Positions 17,191 through 26,240 of a stretch of DNA of 64,000 nt are shown here, piece after piece; position 1 is the first letter of the stretch, and each line of letters opens with the position of its first letter. The notes under the pieces were generated by a model that saw only the letters and a program-made list of their open reading frames with translations, was not told where the DNA came from and searched no databases. The stretch spans positions 1 through 64,000 of the forward strand of contig NZ_CDDA01000022.1 of NCBI RefSeq assembly GCF_000819745.1. Reading direction: 5' to 3'. The position numbers were made by a program, and so were the translations under genes. Source of the DNA: Aeromonas bestiarum. Its GTDB lineage: Bacteria > Pseudomonadota > Gammaproteobacteria > Enterobacterales > Aeromonadaceae.

Positions 17191-18880
17191 CGGTCAGCTG
17201 CCAGAAATCAAAGAAGTTGAACCAGTCCAGCGGGGCGCGCAGGCAGTGATGCTGCAGGCGATCGGCATAGGCCTGCACCCGGGACGCGAGTATCTGTTGT
17301 CGCCCCTGGCGCGGCAGACTGAGGCTGTCGGCAAAGGGCTCGAAATGCACTCGAAAGCGCCCCTGCTCCTTGAGGCCGAACATCAGGTAAACCGGGCAAC
17401 CCAGCACACTGGCCAGGGCAAAGGGACCGAGGGGAAAGGGGGCCGGCGCGCCGAGAAAGTCGGCCCAGACCACCCGTTTCTCCCGGGTCACAGAGGTGCG
17501 ATCGCCGACGATCACCACCCACTCCCCCTGATCCAGCTTCTCCTTGAGCAGGATGGCGGTATCGGCTCCCATCTCCTGCACCTGGATGAGGTTGAGCCGT
17601 GAATCCGGGTTGATCTGCTTGAGCAGGGCGTTGAAGCGGGCCGCATGACGGGTAAAGACCAGCGCATTGATGCGCACCTCCCCTTTGCGACTGCCAAGGG
17701 CCCGGCACAGCTCGAGGTCGCCGAGGTGAGAGCCCAGCAGCAGCAAGCCCTTGCCGCTGTTGATGGCGGCCTCGTAGTGATCCCTCCCCACCAGCTCGAC
17801 CTGATCCTCGGCTATGTCGCCGCGCCAGCCGGCCAGCTTGTCGAGCGCCGCCTCGCCAAAGCGCAAGAAGTGGCGAAAGCTCGATCTCGGCTCAGGGGGG
17901 AGCCGTATGCCCTGAGTGCGGGAGAAGGCCTCAAGCCGGGCCAGATAGGCTTGGGATGCCTGACGCTGGGCGCGGCCGGTCAGCCAGAAGTAGCCGATGA
18001 CGGGGTAGAGCAATAAGGAGAAGCCCCGCCGCCCCAGCAGGCGATAGCTGGCCAGCATGATCTGCATGCCGAGCAGGGAACCGCGCTCAGGCGTACGCGA
18101 CCAGTGGGTACGGCGCTCGCGCCACAGCCGGGCCGCCCATGACCAGAGGCGGCGGGGCCCGCTCGCCAGGCGCAGCAGCAGATCCCACAGCAGGCGGCAC
18201 ACCAGCCGGGTGTGCATCCAGGAGATATCGCGGTTGTCGCGCCAGAGCTGGAAATGGGAGCTGCCATCGGCGGGATAGATGACCCGGGTCGGCACGAAAC
18301 GCACCGCCACCCCGGCCCAGTGCAGGCGCACCATCACCTCGGTGTCAAAATCCATCCGCCTGCCGAGCGCCACCCGTTCGAGCAGCGCACAGCTGGCCGC
18401 CAGCGGATAGACCCGAAAGCCGCACATGCTGTCCTTGATGGCAAACGACAGCGTCTCGATCCAGACCCAGACATGGGTGATGTAGCGGCCATAGAGGCGC
18501 CCCTTGGGCACGGAATCGTCGTAGACAGGCCGCCCCGAGATAAGCGCCTCCGGGTGCTTGCCCGCCTCGGCCAGCAGGGCCGGAATGTCTGCCAGATCGT
18601 GCTGACCATCGGCATCCACCTGCAGGGCGTGGCTGAAACCGAGGCCATGGGCGTGGCGCAGCCCCGTCATCACGGCGCCGCCCTTGCCCTGATTGTGCGA
18701 ATGGCGCAGCAGGGTGACCCAGGGGTGGCGTGCGGCCAGCGCATCCAGCGCGGCGGCGGCGACGGGTTCGCTGCCATCGTCGATCAGCAGGCAGGGCAGC
18801 TCATATTCGGCCAGCCGATCCAGCACGGCGGCCAGCGGACCTGCGTGGTTGTAACAGGGGATCAGGATGCAGGGCGTCAT
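17177..18880 (-). CDS. apeJ: Fused glycosyltransferase family 2 / LPLAT acyltransferase (ApeJ)
   Basis: Two-domain protein of 567 residues. Residues 1 to about 230 form a GT2 domain (CYNHAGPLAAVLDRL, LLIDDGSEP, QVDADGQHD). Residues about 270-560 resemble the LpxL/HtrB-like lysophospholipid acyltransferase family (LLLLGSHLGDLELCRAL, then ALVFTRHAARFNALL). It probably builds the glycolipid anchor to which the aryl polyene is attached. The start overlaps apeI by 4 bases. Membrane helices are not prominent apart from a segment near residue 280. Confidence 0.85.
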   Translation of the reverse strand: MTPCILIPCYNHAGPLAAVLDRLAEYELPCLLIDDGSEPVAAAALDALAARHPWVTLLRHSHNQGKGGAVMTGLRHAHGLGFSHALQVDADGQHDLADIPALLAEAGKHPEALISGRPVYDDSVPKGRLYGRYITHVWVWIETLSFAIKDSMCGFRVYPLAASCALLERVALGRRMDFDTEVMVRLHWAGVAVRFVPTRVIYPADGSSHFQLWRDNRDISWMHTRLVCRLLWDLLLRLASGPRRLWSWAARLWRERRTHWSRTPERGSLLGMQIMLASYRLLGRRGFSLLLYPVIGYFWLTGRAQRQASQAYLARLEAFSRTQGIRLPPEPRSSFRHFLRFGEAALDKLAGWRGDIAEDQVELVGRDHYEAAINSGKGLLLLGSHLGDLELCRALGSRKGEVRINALVFTRHAARFNALLKQINPDSRLNLIQVQEMGADTAILLKEKLDQGEWVVIVGDRTSVTREKRVVWADFLGAPAPFPLGPFALASVLGCPVYLMFGLKEQGRFRVHFEPFADSLSLPRQGRQQILASRVQAYADRLQHHCLRAPLDWFNFFDFWQLTDEQE

Positions 18881-19248
18881 GGGATGAAGCGCACCCGTCC
18901 GCTGCTCGCCGGCTCATCCCCCAGCGTATAGCTGAAAACGAGCTGATCCTTTTGTGGCTGCCACTGCAGGCTCAGGCTGCACTCGGCCCCCGGCCGCAGC
19001 GGGCGCTGGAACTTGAGCTGATCCAGCCCGTGAAACGGCAACTCCAGGTTGAGTCGGCTGGCGGCATAGTGCATGACCCAGTGGATCTGGGTGACCCCTG
19101 GCAGCAGGGGCGCCCCGGGAAAGTGGCCCGCAAACCAGGGCAGCTCCGGATCGAGCCGCAGGTGCAGGCGCACGCCGTCGGCCAGCGTCTCGCAGCCCAG
19201 CACTGTCGGCAGCGAGTTCATCGGCAGCGTGTCAGCAGAGAGGCTCAT
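18877..19248 (-). CDS. apeI: Aryl-polyene hotdog dehydratase (ApeI)
   Basis: Protein of 123 residues with the FabZ-like sequence LPWFAGHFPGAPLLPGVTQIHWV, containing the catalytic His of the hotdog dehydratase motif. It is the second dehydratase of the pathway with ApeP. ATG 19248 is chosen because homology starts there; the upstream open frame is an out-of-frame reading of apeH. It overlaps the end of apeH by 17 bases and apeJ by 4. Confidence 0.88.
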   Translation of the reverse strand: MSLSADTLPMNSLPTVLGCETLADGVRLHLRLDPELPWFAGHFPGAPLLPGVTQIHWVMHYAASRLNLELPFHGLDQLKFQRPLRPGAECSLSLQWQPQKDQLVFSYTLGDEPASSGRVRFIP

Positions 19249-20602
19249 CGAACAGCTCCTTGAGTTGTGGCCAGGGGCGTTTGCCCTGGGCGTTGACGGG
19301 CATGCACTCGACCCGGCGCAGGCTGCGCGGCAGGGCAACCGGTTCGAGCCAGGGGCGCAGCTGCTGGCGCAGGGCCAGCAGGAAGCGGCCCTGACCCAGT
19401 TCGCCCCAGCGGGCGGCCCCCAATTCGCTCAGCACCAGCACGGCGCCGAGGATCTGACGCTGGCCCTGCTGCAGAGGCAGCACGGCGGCCTGCTCCACCT
19501 CCGGCAGGGCTTGCAGGCGCGCCTCCACCTCGTCGAGGGAGATGCGCTTCTCCTCCAGCTTGATCACCCTGTCCTGGCGCCCCAGCAGCTCAAACCCGAC
19601 CCCCGTCATCAGGATGCGATCGGCGCAGGCCAGCCAGTCGTCCTCTGCCAGAAAGGGGGAGCGCAGCAGCAGGCCCTGATCCGGGCCGACCCGCACCTGG
19701 ACCCCGGGCAAGGGGATCCAGGGGGTCTTCGCCTGCTGGCGCTGGCGCCAGCCGATGCCGCCAGTCTCGCTGCTGCCGAAGATCTCCACCGGCAGCTGGC
19801 CGAGCAGGGCCCGGGCCTGATGGGCATCCTCGGGTTGCAGGGGCCCGCCGGAGGAGACGATGAGATGGCAGCCCGCGGCGGGAATGGCCGGATCGAGCCG
19901 GCTGAGAAACGCGGGGGAAGCGATCAGCGCCCAGGGAGCGGTTTGCACCGCCAGCTGCTCCGGATAGTCGATGCTGCGGCGATCGAACGGACGACCCAGA
20001 GCCAGCGGAAGCAGGATGCGAAACAGCAGGCCGTAGATATGCTGGTGACTGACGCTGGCCAGCACCCGGGTCTCGGCCAGGGCCTGGCCCCAGAGCGCCA
20101 TCTGCACCCGCAGCTCGGCTTCCAGCTGGGGCCAGGCTTTGGGGATCGCCTTGGGCTCGCCGGTGGAGCCCGAGCTGAACAGGGTCAGATAGAGACGTTC
20201 GGGAAGCCGGCTGGCGTGCTCTGCATCCAGCTCGCCATGAGCGTCGGCCAGCGGCAGCCGCAGTTGGGGCATATCGAGCCCATCGGCTGGCAGCTCGCCA
20301 TCGGTGAGCAGGCCGTCAAACTGATCCCGCAGCGCCAGCAGCCCGGCCGGCCGTTGATGGCCCGGCAAGATGGCCTGATGACCACCGAGGGCGCAGGCCA
20401 GCAGGGCCTGGGCAAACAGCAGGCTGTCATCGAAACAGAGTGCCCAGCGCGCGCGCGGCTGCCCGGGGCGGGCATGGCGGGCCATGGCCCTGGCCAGTTG
20501 CAGGCTGCCCAGGCGCAGCTCGGCCAGGGTCACCTCGCCCCCTTGGCCGAACGCCACCAGCTGGTCGTCGTCCCGCTGCCAGAGAGTCTGCAGCAGGGTC
20601 AT
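19232..20602 (-). CDS. apeH: AMP-forming aryl-ACP ligase (ApeH)
   Basis: Adenylating enzyme of 456 residues: phosphate loop FSSGSTGEPKAIPK, adenine region IFGSSETGGIG, and GVGFELLGRQDRVIKLEEKRISLDEVE with the hinge and C-terminal domain. Ends with the catalytic Lys region VNAQGKRPWPQ. In APE systems it loads the aryl starter acid onto an acyl carrier protein. ATG 20602 overlaps the apeG stop (ATGA); the frame stays open to 21178 only as an artefact of high G+C. Confidence 0.9.
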   Translation of the reverse strand: MTLLQTLWQRDDDQLVAFGQGGEVTLAELRLGSLQLARAMARHARPGQPRARWALCFDDSLLFAQALLACALGGHQAILPGHQRPAGLLALRDQFDGLLTDGELPADGLDMPQLRLPLADAHGELDAEHASRLPERLYLTLFSSGSTGEPKAIPKAWPQLEAELRVQMALWGQALAETRVLASVSHQHIYGLLFRILLPLALGRPFDRRSIDYPEQLAVQTAPWALIASPAFLSRLDPAIPAAGCHLIVSSGGPLQPEDAHQARALLGQLPVEIFGSSETGGIGWRQRQQAKTPWIPLPGVQVRVGPDQGLLLRSPFLAEDDWLACADRILMTGVGFELLGRQDRVIKLEEKRISLDEVEARLQALPEVEQAAVLPLQQGQRQILGAVLVLSELGAARWGELGQGRFLLALRQQLRPWLEPVALPRSLRRVECMPVNAQGKRPWPQLKELFDEPLC

Positions 20603-21186
20603 GGGGCCAGCCTCTTCATCAGTCGTCGGCGTACCAGATACTCCCCCGCCATCAAAGCGCCCATCAATCCGTAGCTGATGAGGCCGTTGTAGAGGCTCCA
20701 GAGCGCCAGATCGCCGTACCAGATGGTGAAGGCCGCCAGGGCGCCGTTGACCACGAAGAAGCCGCACCAGATCTGGGTCACCCGCCGGGTGTAGCCGATG
20801 GCGACATCCGGCAGGCGGGGATCCTGCAAGCGGGCCAGCCGCTCCACCAGACTCATGGGACGGGTCAGGCTCCAGCCAAACAGGCAGAGCAGCGCCAGAC
20901 TCACCGCCAGCGGGTAGTAGAGCAGCCAGTGACGGGCGTTGAACAGGGCCGACAGCAGGGTCAGCCCCAGCCCGATGCAGGCCAGCAGGCGGCCCAGCCA
21001 GAGCCACTCGGGCAAGGGGCCGAGACGGGCCCTGCCCTTGAGCAGACCCGACAGCAGCCGCAGCGAGAAGATGGCCAGCAGGCCAAGCAGCAGCGGGGTC
21101 TGACCGGCACGGGTCAGCCCCCAGTAAACCGCAAGCGGGTAGAGCAGCAGGGCACCACCGGCCAGCCAGGAGAGCCAACGCGTCAT
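20599..21186 (-). CDS. apeG: Integral membrane protein of APE cluster (ApeG)
   Basis: Hydrophobic protein of 195 residues with about six transmembrane segments (WLAGGALLLYPLAVYWGL at the N-terminus; WLLYYPLAVSLALLCLFGW in the middle). It resembles the COG4648 membrane proteins found in APE loci. Function is unknown. ATG 21186 begins the first helix; the frame further upstream has no family features. It overlaps apeH by 4 bases. Confidence 0.75.
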   Translation of the reverse strand: MTRWLSWLAGGALLLYPLAVYWGLTRAGQTPLLLGLLAIFSLRLLSGLLKGRARLGPLPEWLWLGRLLACIGLGLTLLSALFNARHWLLYYPLAVSLALLCLFGWSLTRPMSLVERLARLQDPRLPDVAIGYTRRVTQIWCGFFVVNGALAAFTIWYGDLALWSLYNGLISYGLMGALMAGEYLVRRRLMKRLAP

Positions 21187-21205
21187 GGGCGGGAGCGCAC
21201 CGGCA

Positions 21206-21454
21206 TCAGGCGCCGGCGAGCAGACGCTCGACCGCATCCACCACGTCATTGACGCTGCGCACCGACTTGAACTCTTCCGGCTTGATCTTCTTGCCGGTCA
21301 GCTTCTGCAGGTGCACCACCAGATCGATGGCGTCTATGCTGTCGAGCTCGAGATCCTGATAGAGGCGAGCCTCGGGGGTAATGGCCTCTTCATCCACCTC
21401 GAACAACTCGACGAGGGCGGCCTTTATCTGTGCAAAGATGTCGTCACGGGTCAT
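21206..21454 (-). CDS. apeF: Acyl carrier protein (ApeF)
   Basis: Acidic protein of 82 residues with the phosphopantetheine site LELDSIDAIDL (Ser at about residue 39). One of two carrier proteins in the operon; one is expected to carry the aryl starter and the other the growing chain or extender, but sequence does not tell which. It follows apeE by 3 bases. Confidence 0.92.
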   Translation of the reverse strand: MTRDDIFAQIKAALVELFEVDEEAITPEARLYQDLELDSIDAIDLVVHLQKLTGKKIKPEEFKSVRSVNDVVDAVERLLAGA

Positions 21455-21457
21455 GGC

Positions 21458-21745
21458 TCAGGCCTCCCCTTTCGACTGGGCCTGCACCAGGGCGACCAGG
21501 GCCGCGACTGAGGCGAAGTGACGACGGGTATTTTCATCCTCGGCGGAGAGCACTATGCCGTAGCGGCCCTTGATGGCAAGGCCCAGCTCCAGCGCATCGA
21601 TGGAGTCCAGTCCCAGGCCGTCACCGAACAGCGGCGCCTGGCTGTCTATATCCTCAGGGGTCAGCCCCTCGAGGTTGAGACTGTCGATGATGAGTTGTTT
21701 TATCTCTAGGTGCAGGTCTTGCATAACTGTTCCATACGCTGTCAT
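21458..21745 (-). CDS. apeE: Acyl carrier protein (ApeE)
   Basis: Protein of 95 residues with the phosphopantetheine attachment motif GLGLDSIDALEL (Ser at about residue 48). Slightly longer than apeF and closer to type II polyketide carriers. ATG 21745 overlaps the apeD stop; a second ATG seven codons downstream is also possible. Confidence 0.92.
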   Translation of the reverse strand: MTAYGTVMQDLHLEIKQLIIDSLNLEGLTPEDIDSQAPLFGDGLGLDSIDALELGLAIKGRYGIVLSAEDENTRRHFASVAALVALVQAQSKGEA

Positions 21746-22500
21746 TGGGGCCCCGTTTGCAGGGCCTGGGTGAGAAACCGGGTCAACTGGCGGGCGGCCA
21801 GCGCACTGCTCTGGTCGGTGGCGACCACCTCGTCTGCCGCCACTTGCGGCAGGAATTCTATGGTGAAAGTCGGCTTATTTTCCGGGATCTTGAACCATTT
21901 GTCCTGTTTGGTGAGAAATCGGGTGCTGCAGTGGATCCGCACCGGCTGCAGGGGCACCCGGCTGCGCACCGCCAACTGGGCCGCGCCGCGCTGCAGCTTG
22001 ATGGATTCCCCCGGCGTGGTGCGGGTTCCCTCCGGGAAGATCAGCAGCAGGCCGCCAGCCTGGATCCGTGCCATGCACAGGGGCAGGAGGCGCTCAGCCT
22101 CCACATTGGGCAGGTAGTCGGCCGCCCGCACCACGCCGCCCACGAAGGGGTTGCGCCAGAGGGACTGCTTGACGATGCAGTCGCACACCGGCATCTCGGC
22201 CGCCAGCATGACGTAGTCGAGCAGGCTGGGGTGATTGGCCACCACCAGGGCGCCGCGCAAGTCGGCGGGCATGTCGCTCACCCGATAATCCAGCACACCC
22301 CAGCCGCGTAACACCCCGAGAAACAGCCGAAAGCTGTGGCGTATGGTCAGCTGGGCCAGGGTCCGCCGCCGCTCCCCGCGCAGGCAGAGCGCCAGCAGTG
22401 GAAACCAGCACAGGGAGAGCAGCAGGCCGCCCACCCCGAACAGGGTGAAGCCAAGGGCCGTGCCGATCAGCCGCCAGCCCCGGTTCAGCGCCGCTGCCAT
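21742..22500 (-). CDS. apeD: 1-acylglycerol-3-phosphate O-acyltransferase family protein (ApeD)
   Basis: Membrane-associated acyltransferase of 252 residues. It has an N-terminal hydrophobic helix, the catalytic NHPSLLD (HX4D) motif and the FPEGTRTTPG motif of PlsC-like enzymes. It likely takes part in making the lipid anchor of the pigment together with ApeJ. ATG 22500 is preceded by AGGAG; an in-frame GTG at 22506 is less likely. It overlaps apeC by 16 bases. Confidence 0.86.
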   Translation of the reverse strand: MAAALNRGWRLIGTALGFTLFGVGGLLLSLCWFPLLALCLRGERRRTLAQLTIRHSFRLFLGVLRGWGVLDYRVSDMPADLRGALVVANHPSLLDYVMLAAEMPVCDCIVKQSLWRNPFVGGVVRAADYLPNVEAERLLPLCMARIQAGGLLLIFPEGTRTTPGESIKLQRGAAQLAVRSRVPLQPVRIHCSTRFLTKQDKWFKIPENKPTFTIEFLPQVAADEVVATDQSSALAARQLTRFLTQALQTGPQ

Positions 22501-23198
22501 GTCCACTCCTGGCGGCCATCACAAAGGGTCAGGGTCGATTCATGCCGCAGCAGGGCCCGCCAGAAGGCCAGCGACTGAGGCAAAGAAGGTGCATGGGGCT
22601 CGACTGCGCGGCGCGCCCCCTCGCAGCGCCACTCGTCGCCAGCCTGCAGCACCAGCCCCAGCGCATGGGGCGGCGCCTCGTCTGGCAACCAGGGGCGATG
22701 AAACTCGGGCACAGGCCCCTCGAACGCCACCAGCAGCACCCGGCTGGCACCGGCGTGCAGCGCCGCCACCGCCTCGGTAAACCCCGCCATCAGTCCGCCC
22801 TCTCCCGCCGCCAGCGAGGTCATGGGAATGGCGGCCTTGCCCTGAATGGAGCTAAGGCCGGCGGCCGTGTTGTGCACCGACATGGAGAAATCGGTAGGGG
22901 ACAGCGCCTGGCCGTCCGCCAGCGCCTGCAACAGGGTCACAGAACGGGCCAGCTCGCCGTGGCGGCTGACGAAGATGGCGTAATCGACGGGATGGCGAGC
23001 CAGCAGGCTCAGCCCCACCTGCACCGCCAGTCGGGAACCCTGGCTCAGGCGGCGCGCCATCATCATGGGCAGCAAGGGGGTCGCGGGGAACGGGGGGTCG
23101 GCGGGCCATTGTCCCTGCCGTGCCCACGCCTGCCAGTCGAGTTCGTCGACAAGGCCGGGTGACAGTGCCTGACTATCCTGCAGCGAAAAAGAGAGCAT
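22485..23198 (-). CDS. apeC: Beta-ketoacyl synthase chain-length-factor-like protein (ApeC)
   Basis: Protein of 237 residues similar to the N-terminal half of ketosynthases (VDYAIFVSRHGELARSVTLLQAL, SVHNTAAGLSSIQGK, GASRVLLVAFEGPVP). The nucleophile position is Asn-Thr-Ala rather than a catalytic Cys, as expected for the catalytically silent partner. In characterised systems ApeC forms a heterodimer with ApeO. It is the first gene of the minus-strand ape operon; the promoter must lie in the 250-base divergent region up to 23449. Confidence 0.85.
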   Translation of the reverse strand: MLSFSLQDSQALSPGLVDELDWQAWARQGQWPADPPFPATPLLPMMMARRLSQGSRLAVQVGLSLLARHPVDYAIFVSRHGELARSVTLLQALADGQALSPTDFSMSVHNTAAGLSSIQGKAAIPMTSLAAGEGGLMAGFTEAVAALHAGASRVLLVAFEGPVPEFHRPWLPDEAPPHALGLVLQAGDEWRCEGARRAVEPHAPSLPQSLAFWRALLRHESTLTLCDGRQEWTWQRR

Positions 23199-23448
23199 AT
23201 TTCAGGCAACCTGTCCTTGACCTTGGTGTGAGCGCTTGGACGATAAAAGGCACTCACCCGGCGGGCAGTGCCTGCTCCCTGGGGATTATCCACCGGAGTC
23301 ATCACATTAATACCGCGCGAATAATACCATTATTCATCAAAAATAATAGCTGGCGAGGATTATCCGTTGGCATTGTGATTGAAAATAAATGATTTGTGTT
23401 GTCTCATTGCCGGGCTCCATTTATTGAATGTCCTCGCAAGGAAATATT

Positions 23449-23841
23449 ATGAAACTCATTAATAAAATATCCCTGTTGCTGGCCTGCGCCCTGCTGGCCG
23501 CCTGCTCCACCAGCCAGCCCATTCGCAATATGGCCGCCAACCCGGTTGCCTTCAATCTGACCGAAGATCAGGTGGCCAGCGCCATTATCACGGCGGGGAT
23601 CAGCAAGAGCTGGGTGATGAAAAAAGAGAAGCCGGGACTTATTCGTGGCCAGGTCAATGTACGCCAGCATCAGGCGGTGATCGATATTCCATATAGCAGT
23701 CACGACTATTCCATTAATTATGTGAGCAGCATCAACCTTGATGACAAGGGCAAGGGCAGCATACATCGCAGTTATAACCGCTGGGTACTGGGCCTGAATC
23801 AGGCTATCCAGACCGAACTCGCCCGCGCACAGAGCCGTTAA
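23449..23841 (+). CDS. Small lipoprotein at the divergent start of the APE locus
   Basis: Lipoprotein of 130 residues: signal with lipobox LLAA|C at residues 14-18, then a soluble domain containing IAGISKSWV-like sequence and SIHRSYNRWVLGLNQAI. Small lipoproteins of this kind sit at the start of many APE loci (possibly the apeA position); function unknown. ATG 23449 is preceded by AAGGAA. The next gene follows by 18 bases. Confidence 0.75.
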   Translation: MKLINKISLLLACALLAACSTSQPIRNMAANPVAFNLTEDQVASAIITAGISKSWVMKKEKPGLIRGQVNVRQHQAVIDIPYSSHDYSINYVSSINLDDKGKGSIHRSYNRWVLGLNQAIQTELARAQSR

Positions 23842-23859
23842 TCCGGCAGGAGCCACCCC

Positions 23860-24936
23860 GTGAACCATTATCAGGCAGACCCCTACAACGCGCTGGAGGC
23901 CATAGGCGCGGCCCAGAAGATCGCCTTCGGGCCCATGCTGTTCCAGGCCAGCTGGTGTCTGCGTGAAACCGGGGTGCTCGCCTTTCTCGAGACCCGTGGC
24001 CAGCAGGGGGCGCCGCTGGCGGACATAGCCCAGGCGTGCGAGCTGAGTGAATATGCGGTCAGCGTGCTGCTGGACATGGGGCTCGGCGGCGGACTCTGCT
24101 ACCTGGCCGACGATCGCTATGTGCTGGGCCGGGTCGGCAAGTATCTGCAGCACGATGCCATGAGCCGGGTCAATCTCGACTTCACCCAGCACGTCTGCTA
24201 TCAACCCCTCGCCCATCTGCTCGACGCCATCCGCGACGGCACGCCGGCCGGTCTGCAGGAGTTCGGCCCCTGGCAGACCCTCTACCCGCACCTGAGCGAG
24301 CTGCCCGAGCCCGCCCGCAGCAGCTGGTTTGCGTTTGATCACTTCTACTCCGACTGGGCCTTCCAGCAGGCACAGGCGAAGGTGCTTGGCTATGAGCCGC
24401 GCCACCTCTACGATCTGGGCGGCAACACCGGCAAGTGGGCCATTGCCTGCGCCAACCGGGATCCCGCCCTGCGGGTCACCATACTGGACTTGCCCGAGCA
24501 GCTGGCGCTGGCCAGGCTCAATATTGAAGAGGCGGGTCTCAGCGATCGAGTGCAGGGCCATCCGGTGGATCTGCTGCAAGCGGGTACCCTGCCCGGCGAG
24601 GCCGATCTCTGGTGGATGAGCCAGTTCCTCGACTGCTTCAGTCACGAACAGATAGTCGCCATCCTGAATCGGATCCGGCTGGCCATGCAACCGGACGCCA
24701 GGGTCTGCATCCTGGAGCTGTTCTGGGACAGGCAGACCTTCGAAGCCGCCAGTTTCAGTCTCAACGCCACCTCCCTCTACTTCACCTGTCTGGCCAACGG
24801 CAACAGCCGCTTCTATCACTCCAAACAGATGTACCAGTGCCTGCGCGAGGCGCATTTCCACGTGGAGGAGGAGCACGAGATCCCGGGCCCGGGCCATACC
24901 CTGCTGGTTGCCCGCCCGCTGCACACGAGGCCATAA
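23860..24936 (+). CDS. SAM-dependent methyltransferase of the APE locus
   Basis: Protein of 358 residues of the O-methyltransferase type: an N-terminal winged-helix dimerisation domain (TGVLAFLETRGQQGAPLADIAQACELSEYAV region), a SAM site YDLGGNTGKWAIA followed by TILDLPEQL, and LWWMSQFLDCFS. It may methylate the aryl head group of the polyene. It starts with GTG at 23860 behind GGCAGGAG. It possibly corresponds to the apeB position of the E. coli scheme, but I do not assign the symbol. Confidence 0.8.
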   Translation: MNHYQADPYNALEAIGAAQKIAFGPMLFQASWCLRETGVLAFLETRGQQGAPLADIAQACELSEYAVSVLLDMGLGGGLCYLADDRYVLGRVGKYLQHDAMSRVNLDFTQHVCYQPLAHLLDAIRDGTPAGLQEFGPWQTLYPHLSELPEPARSSWFAFDHFYSDWAFQQAQAKVLGYEPRHLYDLGGNTGKWAIACANRDPALRVTILDLPEQLALARLNIEEAGLSDRVQGHPVDLLQAGTLPGEADLWWMSQFLDCFSHEQIVAILNRIRLAMQPDARVCILELFWDRQTFEAASFSLNATSLYFTCLANGNSRFYHSKQMYQCLREAHFHVEEEHEIPGPGHTLLVARPLHTRP

Positions 24937-24982
24937 TGCCGTCATCGGCATCAAGATGATGATGAAACGAGGAGGAGCACAC

Positions 24983-25198
24983 ATGACGCCTAACTACCTG
25001 GCACTGCTGGCACTCGGCCTGACCCTGGGCGCAGTGACCGGCGGCTGTGCCGACATCAAGGAGGCGGGCAGGACAGTGGGGCACACCACCCGCAACGTGA
25101 CCCGCGAGATTGGCCACACCACCCGGGATGTGACCCGTGAAATCGGTCACGGCACCCGGGATACCGTCAAGAAAATCGGTGACGATCTGAACGACTGA
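24983..25198 (+). CDS. Small repeat lipoprotein
   Basis: Predicted protein of 71 residues with a hydrophobic signal and the lipobox-like VTGG|C. The mature part consists of 11-residue repeats: GHTTRNVTREI, GHTTRDVTREI, GHGTRDTVKKI. The periodicity suggests an extended amphipathic helix. ATG 24983 follows GGAGGAG. It sits 46 bases after the methyltransferase gene and is followed by a hairpin. I do not recognise the family. Confidence 0.7.
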   Translation: MTPNYLALLALGLTLGAVTGGCADIKEAGRTVGHTTRNVTREIGHTTRDVTREIGHGTRDTVKKIGDDLND

Positions 25199-25223
25199 CA
25201 ACAGGGGCCAAGGCCCCTGTTGT
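25199..25223. terminator. Shared hairpin between lipoprotein gene and nuclease gene
   Basis: ACAGGGGCC-AA-GGCCCCTGT, a 9-bp stem with a 2-base gap between convergent genes. There is no T run on either side. Confidence 0.6.
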
Positions 25224-25235
25224 CATTACCGCGAG

Positions 25236-25991
25236 TCAGTTGCCCCACATGGCCATCAGCCGGGATTCCATGGCCTCTTCCTGTTCATCCGGCAGCTCGG
25301 TGAAGAAATCGAGCCCGGTCTGCTCCTCCACCGCATCCACAGTCACTATGTAATCCGCAAGCTTGCTGGCCGACACGTTCTGCTGCGGCAGGACGAAGGC
25401 GATCGCCTCCTGGTTGGCCACGTCCATCACCACCCGATAATAGGCGTGGGGTACAGTCACACCATTGCCGATGGCGCCATCGGAGTTGGTGAAGATGGGG
25501 CCCGTGATCACCTGCACATCCTGATAGGCGATGGCCCACTGGCGGGTCTTCTCCTCCAGAATGCGCCAGGCCCCCTGATTGAGCGCCGGCAACTGCGGGG
25601 TCATGTTGGTCAACAGGAAGCTCTGCTTCATGGTGGTGGCGGTGGAGCGCATGTCCGCCGCAGGCGCCTGGTGGCCGCGGTCATAACCCGAGCCCTTGTA
25701 GTCCGCCAGGGTGGCGCGGTACTGCACCGGTACCTCCCTGTCTTCGGCAAAGGCATCCTTGCGCGGCACCTGGCCCTGGGCACTGGCGGCCGTCATCCGA
25801 TAAGAGACCCAGTCAGAGACCTTGGTGTCATAGTTGTAACCGGCGGCGTAACCGTCACGGCACAGCAGTTGACTGGATTGGCTGGGGACCCCGAGCTTGA
25901 CGTGATCCTTGCACTGGAAGCCCGCCGCCAGGGTCGGGAATGTGGTGAGAGTGAATCCGATAGCCAGAACTAATTTATTGATATTATTCAT
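25236..25991 (-). CDS. Secreted DNA/RNA non-specific endonuclease
   Basis: Exported nuclease of 251 residues of the NucA/NUC1 beta-beta-alpha-metal family. The signal peptide ends FPTLAAG. The catalytic motif DRGHQAPAADMR (general-base His) and SFLLTNMTPQLPALNQGAW with the metal-binding Asn are both present, so it should be active. It would degrade external nucleic acid. ATG 25991 follows AAGGAGTGG. It stands alone, convergent with the lipoprotein gene. Confidence 0.9.
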   Translation of the reverse strand: MNNINKLVLAIGFTLTTFPTLAAGFQCKDHVKLGVPSQSSQLLCRDGYAAGYNYDTKVSDWVSYRMTAASAQGQVPRKDAFAEDREVPVQYRATLADYKGSGYDRGHQAPAADMRSTATTMKQSFLLTNMTPQLPALNQGAWRILEEKTRQWAIAYQDVQVITGPIFTNSDGAIGNGVTVPHAYYRVVMDVANQEAIAFVLPQQNVSASKLADYIVTVDAVEEQTGLDFFTELPDEQEEAMESRLMAMWGN

Positions 25992-26194
25992 TATTATGCC
26001 ACTCCTTGTATTAGGCGGAGTGATTTGACACCAGGTCGGATGAGTTAGGCAATCGAACAGATTGTGAGCGTGTTGAAATTGTGAAGAGGGCTGCAAATCG
26101 GTGAAATCCCCGTCGCCAGCTGGGGGATTGTCATCCCCTTGTCATTATGCTGAATACTGCACTTTGGCAGTGTTATCAGAGAGATAGGGCCATG

Positions 26195-26218
26195 AAAAAG
26201 CGGGGCATCAGCCCCGCT
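26195..26218 (-). terminator. Terminator after cytochrome c peroxidase gene
   Basis: GCGGGGC-ATCA-GCCCCGC stem followed on the minus strand by TTTTTC, 23 bases past the stop. Confidence 0.8.
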
Positions 26219-26240
26219 CGATTTCAGACTCACGACCCGC

